This document shows, piece after piece, positions 15,151-22,685 of a stretch of 24,291 bases of DNA. The notes under the pieces are model-generated. The model had not been told where the DNA came from, did no database searches, and saw only the letters and a program-made list of their open reading frames with translations. Origin of the DNA: Lachnospiraceae bacterium (GTDB taxonomy: Bacteria; Bacillota; Clostridia; Lachnospirales; Lachnospiraceae); NCBI GenBank assembly GCA_009774615.1, contig VSOC01000051.1, forward strand, positions 1-24,291, given 5' to 3'. A program made the position numbers and the translations under genes. The stretch's first letter is position 1. Every line of letters begins with the position of its first letter.

Positions 15151-16164
15151 TTACTTTTCCAGTAAATGGCAGGCTGCCCAGTGCCCGGGTTCATGTTCCT
15201 TAAACTGCGGGGTTTCCTGTTTGCACTTGTCCGTCGCATACGGACAGCGGGTGTGGAAACGGCAGCCGCTCGGCGGATTCATGGGGCTTGGAATATCGCC
15301 CTGCAGGACAATTCTCTGCCGTGTGCGGCTGACCTGCGGGTCAGGCACGGGAACGGCAGAAAGCAGGGTCTGGGTGTAGGGATGGATGGGATGGCGGTTT
15401 AATTCATAGCTCTCGCCCAGTTCCACCAACGATCCCAGATACATTACGCCAATCCGGTTGGAAATATGACGAACCACGGACAAATCGTGGGCAATGAATA
15501 AATAGGTCAGACCTAACTCCTGCTGCATATCCTCCAGCATATTGACCACCTGGGACTGAATCGAAACATCCAGAGCAGAAATCGGCTCATCACAGACGAT
15601 GAACTCCGGCTTTACTGCCAGTGCCCTTGCAATACCGACACGCTGCTGCTGCCCGCCGGAAAACTCATGGGGATAGCGGTTGGCATGCTCGGTGTTTAAA
15701 CCCACCCGGCGCAAAAGTTCTTTAATCCTATCTGCACGCTCTGCCTTACCCTGTGCCAGCTTATGAATATCGATAGCCTCCCCGATAATCTCTCCCACCG
15801 TCATACGCGGGTCAAGGGAAGCCGAGGGGTCCTGGAAAATAATCTGCATCTTTCTGCGGTAAGGAAGCATATTGACCGCGGACGGTTTTCCCACAGGCTT
15901 TCCGTCCGGCCCTAAGGGGTTATCGTAAATCGGCGTACCGTCATAGGTAATCTTTCCGCCGGTAGGCTCGTAAAGGCGCAGAATCGTTCTTCCCAGGGTT
16001 GTCTTTCCGCAGCCGGACTCACCCACCAGACCCAGGGTTTCTCCCTTATTAATAAAAAAGGATACATCCTGAACGGCCTGAACCCCCGGCCCTTTAATTC
16101 CCTTTACCGGGAAATATTTGCGCAAATTATTGATCTCAAGGAGAATCTTTTCTTCCTTTGCCAT
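15151..16164 (-). CDS. oppF: Oligopeptide ABC transporter ATP-binding protein OppF
   Basis: One of two cytoplasmic ATPases that power peptide import. At 337 residues it has Walker A GLVGESGCGKTTLGR, Q-loop IIFQDPSASLDPRMTVGEII, signature FSGGQQQRVGIARAL, Walker B EFIVCDEPISALDV and the switch His in LFIAHDLSVVRHI. The C-terminus carries the oligopeptide-transporter extension with conserved cysteines (GCRFHTRCPYATDKC). The N-terminal phrase NNLRKYFPVKG and the DPRMTVGEII loop are typical of OppF rather than OppD. The ATG at 16164 is 1 bp past the oppD stop, and its GGAGG lies inside the end of oppD, so translation is coupled. Confidence 0.95.
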   Translation of the reverse strand: MAKEEKILLEINNLRKYFPVKGIKGPGVQAVQDVSFFINKGETLGLVGESGCGKTTLGRTILRLYEPTGGKITYDGTPIYDNPLGPDGKPVGKPSAVNMLPYRRKMQIIFQDPSASLDPRMTVGEIIGEAIDIHKLAQGKAERADRIKELLRRVGLNTEHANRYPHEFSGGQQQRVGIARALAVKPEFIVCDEPISALDVSIQSQVVNMLEDMQQELGLTYLFIAHDLSVVRHISNRIGVMYLGSLVELGESYELNRHPIHPYTQTLLSAVPVPDPQVSRTRQRIVLQGDIPSPMNPPSGCRFHTRCPYATDKCKQETPQFKEHEPGHWAACHLLEK

Positions 16165-16165
16165 C

Positions 16166-17179
16166 TTACTTTTCCTCCTTGTTCATCTGTTCCTGCACCC
16201 GCAGCCAGCAGGCAGAGCGGTGATTCTCGCCTACTTCCACATAGGGCGGCATTTTCTTTAAGCAGATCTTCATGCATTTTTCGCACCGGGGCGCAAATGG
16301 ACAGCCCTCCGGCGGGTTTAGCATATCCACCGGCGTTCCCTCAATCGGAATCAGGCGCTCATAGCTTTCCGCATCGACACGGGGCATAGAACGCAGAAGA
16401 CCCATGGTGTAGGGATGGGCAGGCGCATAAAAAATATCGTCCACCGGCCCCTGCTCCACAATCTTTCCGGCATACATTACGGATACCTTATCACAAATAT
16501 CCGCTACCACGCCCAGGTTGTGGGTGATAAAGATAATTCCCATCTTGGTCTTTTTCTGCAGTTCCTTCATTAATTCCAAAATCTGTGCCTGGATCGTAAC
16601 GTCCAGCGCCGTCGTCGGCTCGTCGGCAATTAAAAGCTGCGGGTGGCAGATTAAGCCCATGGCAATCATAACCCTCTGGCGCATACCGCCGGAAAATTCA
16701 TGCGGGTACTGCTTCATCCGCTTTTCCACGTTATTGATGCCGACCATCTCCATCATCTCCATCGCCCGCTTTTCGGCGTCCGCCTTGGAAATCTGCTTAT
16801 CGTGGGCGCGAAGGGCCTCCACTAACTGGTTGCCGATGGTGTAAACCGGGTTTAAACAGGTCATGGGATTCTGGAAAATCATCGCCACTTTATTTCCCCG
16901 AAACGCCGTCATCTCTTCTTTGGAAAAGGAAAGCACATCCTGACCTTCGAAGGTAATGGAACCGCCGATAACCTTCCCCGGGGGCTGCAGAAGGCCAATA
17001 ATGGAATAAGCCTCCTGGCTCTTTCCCGAACCGGACTCACCCACGACCCCCATAACTTCACCATAATTTAAATCATAAGAAATCCCTCCTACCGCTTTTA
17101 CTTCCCCGGCGGGAGTAAAGAAGGAAACACGGAGGTCTTTCACTTCCAGCAATTTATTTGAATTCTTCTGTTCTGACAT
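16166..17179 (-). CDS. oppD: Oligopeptide ABC transporter ATP-binding protein OppD
   Basis: Partner ATPase of OppF, also 337 residues. It shows Walker A GVVGESGSGKSQ, Q-loop MIFQNPMTCLNPVYTIG, signature FSGGMRQRVMIAMGL, Walker B LLIADEPTTALDV and switch His in IFITHNLGVVADI. The C-terminal oligopeptide-transporter segment carries four cysteines (GCPFAPRCEKCMKIC). The loop with LNPVYTIGNQLVEALRAH is typical of OppD. It follows oppC after 14 bp and abuts oppF, giving one polycistronic unit. Both ATPase sites look complete. Confidence 0.95.
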   Translation of the reverse strand: MSEQKNSNKLLEVKDLRVSFFTPAGEVKAVGGISYDLNYGEVMGVVGESGSGKSQEAYSIIGLLQPPGKVIGGSITFEGQDVLSFSKEEMTAFRGNKVAMIFQNPMTCLNPVYTIGNQLVEALRAHDKQISKADAEKRAMEMMEMVGINNVEKRMKQYPHEFSGGMRQRVMIAMGLICHPQLLIADEPTTALDVTIQAQILELMKELQKKTKMGIIFITHNLGVVADICDKVSVMYAGKIVEQGPVDDIFYAPAHPYTMGLLRSMPRVDAESYERLIPIEGTPVDMLNPPEGCPFAPRCEKCMKICLKKMPPYVEVGENHRSACWLRVQEQMNKEEK

Positions 17180-17193
17180 CTTGCTCCTCCTTT

Positions 17194-18543
17194 CTATTTC
17201 TTAAGCTTCGGGTCTAAAGCATCCCGCAGGCCGTCGCCAAACAGGTTGAACGCCAGAATCATAATACTTAATATAATCGACGGTACAATCAGACGGTAAG
17301 TATAGGTGTACATACCGCTCAGTGCATCGGTAGCCATGGAACCCAGGCTTGGCAGAGGTGCAGAAACACCCACGCCCAGATAGGAAAGGAAGGACTCCAG
17401 GAAAATCGCTGACGGAATCTGTAAACAGGTGGTTACGACAATCTGCCCGATACAGTTGGGAAGAAGGTGCTGACGGATAATCCTTCCGCCGGAGGCACCC
17501 AGGGCACGGGCTGCCGTCACATACTCCTGCTGCTTAAGCTGAAGCACCTGACCGCGGATAATCCGGCTCATCGTTACCCAGTAAAGCATACCAAAGGCAA
17601 TAAACATGGAAATCAGGTTCGGTCCCAGGGTATTGACAAAGGACTTTAAGGGACCGCTTCCTGTATTGACATACTCGGTTAAAATCGGCTTTAACGCAGT
17701 AGCAATCAAAAGCACGACAAGCATCTCAGGTACAGAATAAATCAGTTCCACAATACGCTGCATCACGGCATCGACCTTTCCGCCGCAGTAGCCCGAAATC
17801 GACCCGTAAACCGCACCGATACACAGCACCAGAAGGGCTGCACAGATACCGACTGCCATGGAAACCCTCGCACCATACATTACGCGCACCAAGATATCTC
17901 TGCCGTACATATCCGTACCGAAGATATGAGGGAACACACGTTCCCCCCCTGCCTTCCGCTCAAGCTCTGCTGCGGAATAGCCGAACATATGTTTCTTAAT
18001 TCCCAGTTCCTTGCGGAGTTCATTCGGGTCAACATCGTGCTCGGCACTTGCGCTCTTCTGTGCGGCAACCTTCGCCTGCGCCTTGATCTTGGCGCGATCT
18101 ACACTGGATAATTTCTCTCCCCTTGCCGCTGCCTCTTCTTCAGCTTTGGCAATCATCTGGTCAACATCTAAAACTTCTGTTTCCGTCCGGGCAGCAATCT
18201 CTGCATCCAAACGTTTCTGGTCTTCTAAGGTATAGTGATAGGGGTAGAGGTTTTCTGCCCCTTTATTAAACTGCTCGTAGCCGTAAGGAATCAGGTAAGG
18301 CCCTACAAAGGCAAATAAAATCAGAAAAATAATCACACCCAAAGCAACCATGGCTACAACATTCTTTTTCAGCCGCCTCCAGGCATCCTTCCAGTAAGAC
18401 ACACTCTGGCGCTCCTGAATAAAATCATCCCGCTCCTCCTTCGTCGCAGGTGCAAAATCTGCCGGGGAGATCTCCTTTAATAAATCTTCAATATCCGGCT
18501 GCATGGAAACGGGAAAACGCTTCATTTTATTTTCTTCTGCCAT
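17194..18543 (-). CDS. oppC: Oligopeptide ABC transporter permease OppC with large insertion
   Basis: One of two membrane subunits forming the peptide channel. It has a cytoplasmic N-terminus (1-60), a first membrane helix (about 61-83), then the BPD_transp_1 region from about 220 with five further helices and the ATPase-coupling EAA-type loop (EYVTAARALGASGGRIIRQHLLPN). The family phrase FGTDMYGRDILVRVMYGAR is present. At 449 residues it is about 100-150 longer than common OppC proteins. The extra length is a Lys/Glu/Ala-rich, probably helical segment (about 106-200, encoded at 17944-18228) in the first external loop. It is in frame and the domain continues normally, so it is not a frameshift. 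The ATG at 18543 is 1 bp past the oppB stop. Confidence 0.94.
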   Translation of the reverse strand: MAEENKMKRFPVSMQPDIEDLLKEISPADFAPATKEERDDFIQERQSVSYWKDAWRRLKKNVVAMVALGVIIFLILFAFVGPYLIPYGYEQFNKGAENLYPYHYTLEDQKRLDAEIAARTETEVLDVDQMIAKAEEEAAARGEKLSSVDRAKIKAQAKVAAQKSASAEHDVDPNELRKELGIKKHMFGYSAAELERKAGGERVFPHIFGTDMYGRDILVRVMYGARVSMAVGICAALLVLCIGAVYGSISGYCGGKVDAVMQRIVELIYSVPEMLVVLLIATALKPILTEYVNTGSGPLKSFVNTLGPNLISMFIAFGMLYWVTMSRIIRGQVLQLKQQEYVTAARALGASGGRIIRQHLLPNCIGQIVVTTCLQIPSAIFLESFLSYLGVGVSAPLPSLGSMATDALSGMYTYTYRLIVPSIILSIMILAFNLFGDGLRDALDPKLKK

Positions 18544-18544
18544 A

Positions 18545-19498
18545 TCAATCTCCTCCCTTCGTTAAGCTGATTCTCGGGTCGGCTACCTTATACAGGAAAT
18601 CAACCACGACGTTCATCAGGATAATAAAGGTTGCCAGAAAGATGGTTGTCCCCATAATTACCGGATAATCCCTGTTCTGGATGGACTGCACGAAATAACG
18701 CCCCAGCCCGGGAATCGAATACACACTCTCTACAACGAAGCCGCCGCAAAGGGTAAATGCCACCTGCGGCCCTAAATAGGTAATTACCGGAATCAGCGCA
18801 TTTCTCAGTGCGTGCTTGAAAATAATCTTAACATTTTTCAGACCCTTTGCCCTTGCCGTTTTAATGTATTCCTGGTTTAAGGAATCCAGCATCGCCGAAC
18901 GGGTCTGCCGGGCAGTATAACACATGGGATAAAAACCCAGAGAAAAGCAAGGCAGAACATAGGTTTTCCAGCCCAGAGCCGGATCAAAAATCGTCGGGAA
19001 GATCTTCAGTGCAGCCATACCGCCGGCTAATGTAACCAACAGCACGGAAGCCACCACAAAGCTTGGCATGGAAATTCCCAGTGTACAGACTACCCGCAGG
19101 ATACTGTCCGTAAGCTTCCCGCGCTTAAAAGCGGCAAGACAGCCCAAAGGCACACCCACAAGCACTGCCCAAGTCAGTGCCAGAGCACCCACCTTAGCCG
19201 ATACCGGGAACATCTCCATAATAATGCTTAATACTGCACGGTTTTTCTGCATTTTCAGGGATACGCCAAAATCACCACGGAGAAGGTTCTTCAGATACAT
19301 CATGAGCTGAATATGCACAGGCTTATCCAGTCCATACTTAGCATTTAAAGCTGCCAGAGTAGCAGCTGACGGGGTTTTTTCGCTGAGCCAGGGGCTTCCC
19401 GGCACTGCGTTCATCAATAAAAAGGTGATGCATGTTACAAGAAAAATCGTAATACATGCCATGCCAATTCGTTTAGCAAAATATTTGCCCATACTCAT
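18545..19498 (-). CDS. oppB: Oligopeptide ABC transporter permease OppB
   Basis: First gene of the operon and partner permease of OppC. At 317 residues it has a first helix (about 9-31), an extracellular segment with PGSPWLSEKTP and LNAKYGLDKPVHIQ, and the BPD_transp_1 domain with five further helices. The coupling loop is YIKTARAKGLKNVKIIFKHALRN. The family C-terminus VVDFLYKVADPRISL is present. The ATG at 19498 has AGGA about 7 nt upstream; a second ATG two codons in is possible. A leader of about 250 nt with a perfect hairpin precedes it, and a promoter lies just past the upstream glycosyltransferase gene. Confidence 0.95.
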   Translation of the reverse strand: MSMGKYFAKRIGMACITIFLVTCITFLLMNAVPGSPWLSEKTPSAATLAALNAKYGLDKPVHIQLMMYLKNLLRGDFGVSLKMQKNRAVLSIIMEMFPVSAKVGALALTWAVLVGVPLGCLAAFKRGKLTDSILRVVCTLGISMPSFVVASVLLVTLAGGMAALKIFPTIFDPALGWKTYVLPCFSLGFYPMCYTARQTRSAMLDSLNQEYIKTARAKGLKNVKIIFKHALRNALIPVITYLGPQVAFTLCGGFVVESVYSIPGLGRYFVQSIQNRDYPVIMGTTIFLATFIILMNVVVDFLYKVADPRISLTKGGD

Positions 19499-19618
19499 AT
19501 CACATCCTAATTTTCTTTTTCCTCATTTTAACCATCCTGCCTTACTGCGTTTTAAACAGCGGCTCAATGTCTTTTCTTCAACTACAGTTGTCTTTCCAAA
19601 ACACACAGGGTTTAAGAA

Positions 19619-19646
19619 TAGCCCTTGAATGCGGCTCCAAGGGCTA
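19619..19646 (-). other. Perfect hairpin in the opp leader RNA
   Basis: TAGCCCTTG (19619-19627) and CAAGGGCTA (19638-19646) form a perfect 9-bp stem with a 10-nt loop, in the untranslated leader between the predicted promoter and oppB. The bases after it on the transcript are TTCTT, too weak for a standard terminator. It may be a regulatory or stability hairpin. I do not recognise a known riboswitch in the surrounding 291-bp gap (19499-19789). Confidence 0.55.
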
Positions 19647-19758
19647 CAAATATCGTTAAAATTTAAAATTGCTTCCCAGTATCAATCATTTTCTGCTTAA
19701 CCATATATGAAATCAAACAAGCGATTTTTTTATCAAGGTGCAAACAACAGCTTGTTAG

Positions 19759-19788
19759 ATTTTATCACTATAATGTACTTCTTGTCAA
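19759..19788 (-). promoter_or_regulatory. Near-consensus promoter for oppBCDFA
   Basis: On the minus strand, TTGACA (19788-19783) is followed after 18 bp by TAAAAT (19764-19759). It sits directly after the stop of the GT2 glycosyltransferase gene, with no terminator visible between, and gives a leader of about 250 nt before oppB. Confidence 0.7.
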
Positions 19789-19789
19789 T

Positions 19790-20782
19790 CTAAACCTTGT
19801 ATTTTTCTTCTGGATTTTCTGGAAAAAAGTATTTTTCCCGAATCTGATAATGGGGATGACCGAAGGCTCTTTGCCAGATACGAAAGATATACAGCCCGAT
19901 TGTCCCTGCTGCCATTAAGATCAGCCCCGCTGCGCCCCAGATCGATACCGCTGCTATTTTCCATCCATTTCCTGCCCATCCCGCAGATAACAGCCAGAAA
20001 AACACCGCTAAGGACACGCCAAAAAGTCCTGCTCCCAGCCGGAAAATCAGAACGATGGGCCAGTCCGTCAGGGTAATTATGCCATTTGCTGCAAACCGAA
20101 CCATCTTTGGCAGAGAATATTTGCTTTTTCCTGCCTTCCTGGGTCTGCGGTCAAAAAAGAGCGTTTCCGAGGGAAGACCCAAAAGGGGAATCAGCCCCCG
20201 AAGAAACGGATCCGGTTCCCTGAAACAGCCTAATTCCTCCAGAGCCTTTCTGCTCAGAAGCCGAAAATCACCGCAGTCCCTGGGCAGATCGGCCCCCATC
20301 CTCTCCATAAGCCGGTAAAAAAGAAAGGCTGACGCTTTTTTTGCCCATCCGTCGCCCATCCTGCTCCTGCGGACGGCATAGACAACATCCTTTCCTGCAC
20401 AAAACGCTTCCAGCATCGCCGGGATAAGCCCGGGATCGTCCTGAAGATCGGCATCCAGGGAAATGGCGGCGTCACAAAATTCTCTTACCTCCATCAGTCC
20501 CGCAAACAATGCATTTTGGTGGCCGACATTGCGCCGGAGGGAAATTCCTGCAACCAGACGGCTTTCTTTTGCATGGATCAGTACACGCTCCCAGGTAGCA
20601 TCCCCAGATCCGTCGTCCACAAAAACAATCCGGCTCTCCGGTGCGGCCCTGCCCCGGGCAATCATGGCATCAAGAAGTTTTATCAATTCGGCCGCTGTAT
20701 CATCCAGCACAGCCTCTTCATTAAAACAGGGAACAACGATGGCAGCCACCGGAAGACTGCGGTTGATTTCACGATTCTTCAT
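19790..20782 (-). CDS. GT2 polyprenyl-phosphate glycosyltransferase (GtrB/DPM1-like)
   Basis: A 330-residue membrane-linked family-2 glycosyltransferase that probably transfers a sugar from a nucleotide donor to undecaprenyl phosphate. The GT-A domain begins AAIVVPCFNEEAVL (13-26), with VFVDDGSGDATW near 53, RRNVGHQNALFAG (83-95), the DXD-type DADLQDDPG (110-118), and DCGDFRLLSRKAL near 169. A basic stretch RRPRKAGKSKYSLPKM follows, and two hydrophobic helices (about 243-267 and 277-301) anchor the C-terminus. I chose the ATG at 20782, preceded by GGTGG and overlapping the cyclase gene by 14 bp; an in-frame ATG at 20821 would add 13 residues. The sugar is not determined. Its product is a plausible donor for the upstream PMT enzyme. 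Confidence 0.92.
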   Translation of the reverse strand: MKNREINRSLPVAAIVVPCFNEEAVLDDTAAELIKLLDAMIARGRAAPESRIVFVDDGSGDATWERVLIHAKESRLVAGISLRRNVGHQNALFAGLMEVREFCDAAISLDADLQDDPGLIPAMLEAFCAGKDVVYAVRRSRMGDGWAKKASAFLFYRLMERMGADLPRDCGDFRLLSRKALEELGCFREPDPFLRGLIPLLGLPSETLFFDRRPRKAGKSKYSLPKMVRFAANGIITLTDWPIVLIFRLGAGLFGVSLAVFFWLLSAGWAGNGWKIAAVSIWGAAGLILMAAGTIGLYIFRIWQRAFGHPHYQIREKYFFPENPEEKYKV

Positions 20783-22598
20783 TAATTCCCACCACCCGGT
20801 AAATCTCCATTTCTCCGGCAATTCCTTTTAAGTTTCTTTTTCCCAGGCTTTCCGCCTGAATCCTCCCCCGAAGGCGTTCATAGACCGAAGAACTGATCAC
20901 GACTTCTCCAACTCCGGCCTGGGCTTCTAAGCGGGCGGCAAGATTTACCGTATTTCCAATCGCGGTATAGTCCATCCGGGAGGAGGTTCCGATATTTCCG
21001 ATAACGGCTTCGCCGCAGTTAATTCCTATCCCAAAACCCACTTTCTGCCCTACCAAAGCTTCCATTTCTTTTTCCAGAACCCCCGCTGCCCCTGCCATAT
21101 CCCATCCGGTCTTTACGGCTTTAAACACATAATCCTCCACTTCCAGGGGGGCGTTAAAAATCGCCATTGTCGCATCGCCAATAAACTTATCCACGGTTCC
21201 CTGGTTTTTAAAAATGGCTTTTGTCGTAAATTTCAGATAATGGTTGAGCATCTCAACCACCTGTTCCGGCAAAAGGGTTTCGGAAAGGGGCGTAAAATTC
21301 CGAATATCTACAAATAACACTGCAACCTCTTTCTTCTGTCCCCCAAGCTTTAACGACTCCTCGCCGCCCAGGACAATGCTGGCTGCAACCTCTTTCGATA
21401 CATATTTTCCAAAAATTCCCTCGATTCGTTTTTTTGCCTTCCTCTCCATGGCATATTGAAGGACAATACAGGCGGCACAGACCAAAACGGCACTTGCCAG
21501 CGGATACAAAAGGGGCAGAATCCATCCCCGTTCACAGGCAGCCCCCACAGCCATCCAGTAAGCGCCTAACAGCAAAACCATACACAGCAGCGAATACCGA
21601 ATTTTCGGAAGCCCCATACACAAAATCACTAACCCCATCATAACCGCAGTGATAAAAAGCCGGGTCGGCATCCCCGTTTCCGCCTTGCGGTTATCCTCAA
21701 GAAAAGACTGCAGGATATTGGCATGAACTTCTACTCCGTACATGGGGATATCGTGACTGACAGCGGTATAATAGGCATCCATCATCCCTGTGGTATAGGG
21801 TCCCACCAACACAATACTCCCGGCAAACAGTTCCGCCGGGATCTCCCCGCTCACCACCTTAGAAAAGGACAGCCCCGCCGTTTCCGACCCATAATATTCA
21901 AATGGCCGGGCGGAAAACGGAATATAGCCCAAAATTTCTCCCTCCTGGATACAGGCAGGCAGTTCTCCCGTATACTTTTGGTAAATCTCTGCCGCAAAGC
22001 TGTAGGCCGATTCCCCGTTTCCCCTAGAGATACGATATAAACTGTGCCTGACAATCCCGTCGCTGTCCACCGGAACATTGCTGAACCCAAAGCGGATGTG
22101 ACGCCTCAGGGCTTCGTAGGGAATTTCATAGGTGAGCACCGTATTTTCTGTAGAAAAGCTTCCATCTTCCCCCTCATGTACTTTCTTTCCAAAAGAGGCA
22201 TAGGAGGTGGCAACCACATTGTCCAAAACTGCTGCCGCCTGTGCCAGTTCTTCATCGGCCTTGGCATCGCTCTCTCCAAAAAAGCCAATATCCAGACCGA
22301 TAACTGCCGGGGCCGTATCAGGATTCTGATTCAGTACCTGCAAAAGCCTGGCTGTCCCTGTGCGGCTCCAGTTCTGCCAGGAACCATATTCCATCATGGT
22401 TTCCTCGTCAATGCCGATAACCAGAATCTCCGGACTCACCAGCCCGCCCTTTTGATAACGGGCATCCTGCACACGCCACTCCGCCGGATCGACAATCCCC
22501 GCGGCCTGCACAGCCAGAAGAAGTACACAAACCGCCAATAAAATCCAGGAAAATCTGCCGGATTTCTGCTTTTTTTTCCTTCCCAATCTCATAAGCAT
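20769..22598 (-). CDS. CHASE2-domain class III adenylate/guanylate cyclase
   Basis: A 609-residue membrane receptor cyclase. A basic N-terminus and one helix (about 16-35) lead to an extracytoplasmic CHASE2 sensor domain (about 36-305, with ILVIGIDEETMMEYGSW and VIGLDIGFF). Three membrane helices follow (about 312-330, 336-352 and 358-382), then a cytoplasmic class III cyclase domain (about 420-600). Metal-binding Asp431 (FVDIRNFTPLSE) and Asp475 (KFIGDATMAIFNAP), substrate Lys471, Thr545 in the second specificity position, and Asn552 and Arg556 (NTVNLAARLE) are all present, so an active cyclase is expected. Lys with Thr, as in several bacterial adenylyl cyclases, favours cAMP, though cGMP cannot be excluded. 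GGGAGG lies 3 nt before the first ATG and about 9 nt before a second one two codons later, which may be the true start. It lies 87 bp after the PMT gene and overlaps the GT2 gene. Confidence 0.93.
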   Translation of the reverse strand: MLMRLGRKKKQKSGRFSWILLAVCVLLLAVQAAGIVDPAEWRVQDARYQKGGLVSPEILVIGIDEETMMEYGSWQNWSRTGTARLLQVLNQNPDTAPAVIGLDIGFFGESDAKADEELAQAAAVLDNVVATSYASFGKKVHEGEDGSFSTENTVLTYEIPYEALRRHIRFGFSNVPVDSDGIVRHSLYRISRGNGESAYSFAAEIYQKYTGELPACIQEGEILGYIPFSARPFEYYGSETAGLSFSKVVSGEIPAELFAGSIVLVGPYTTGMMDAYYTAVSHDIPMYGVEVHANILQSFLEDNRKAETGMPTRLFITAVMMGLVILCMGLPKIRYSLLCMVLLLGAYWMAVGAACERGWILPLLYPLASAVLVCAACIVLQYAMERKAKKRIEGIFGKYVSKEVAASIVLGGEESLKLGGQKKEVAVLFVDIRNFTPLSETLLPEQVVEMLNHYLKFTTKAIFKNQGTVDKFIGDATMAIFNAPLEVEDYVFKAVKTGWDMAGAAGVLEKEMEALVGQKVGFGIGINCGEAVIGNIGTSSRMDYTAIGNTVNLAARLEAQAGVGEVVISSSVYERLRGRIQAESLGKRNLKGIAGEMEIYRVVGINEES

Positions 22599-22685
22599 AT
22601 TCCTCCCTATCCTTTTTAAGAAACAATGAAATATCTTTTAAGGCTTGATTATTCTTTAAATCCTTCCCCATTCCCCAATTCTTTA

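Noticed and set aside
19619..19646. The opp leader hairpin as a terminator of the glycosyltransferase operon.
   Set aside because: It is followed by TTCTT rather than a U-tract, and lies downstream of the predicted opp promoter.
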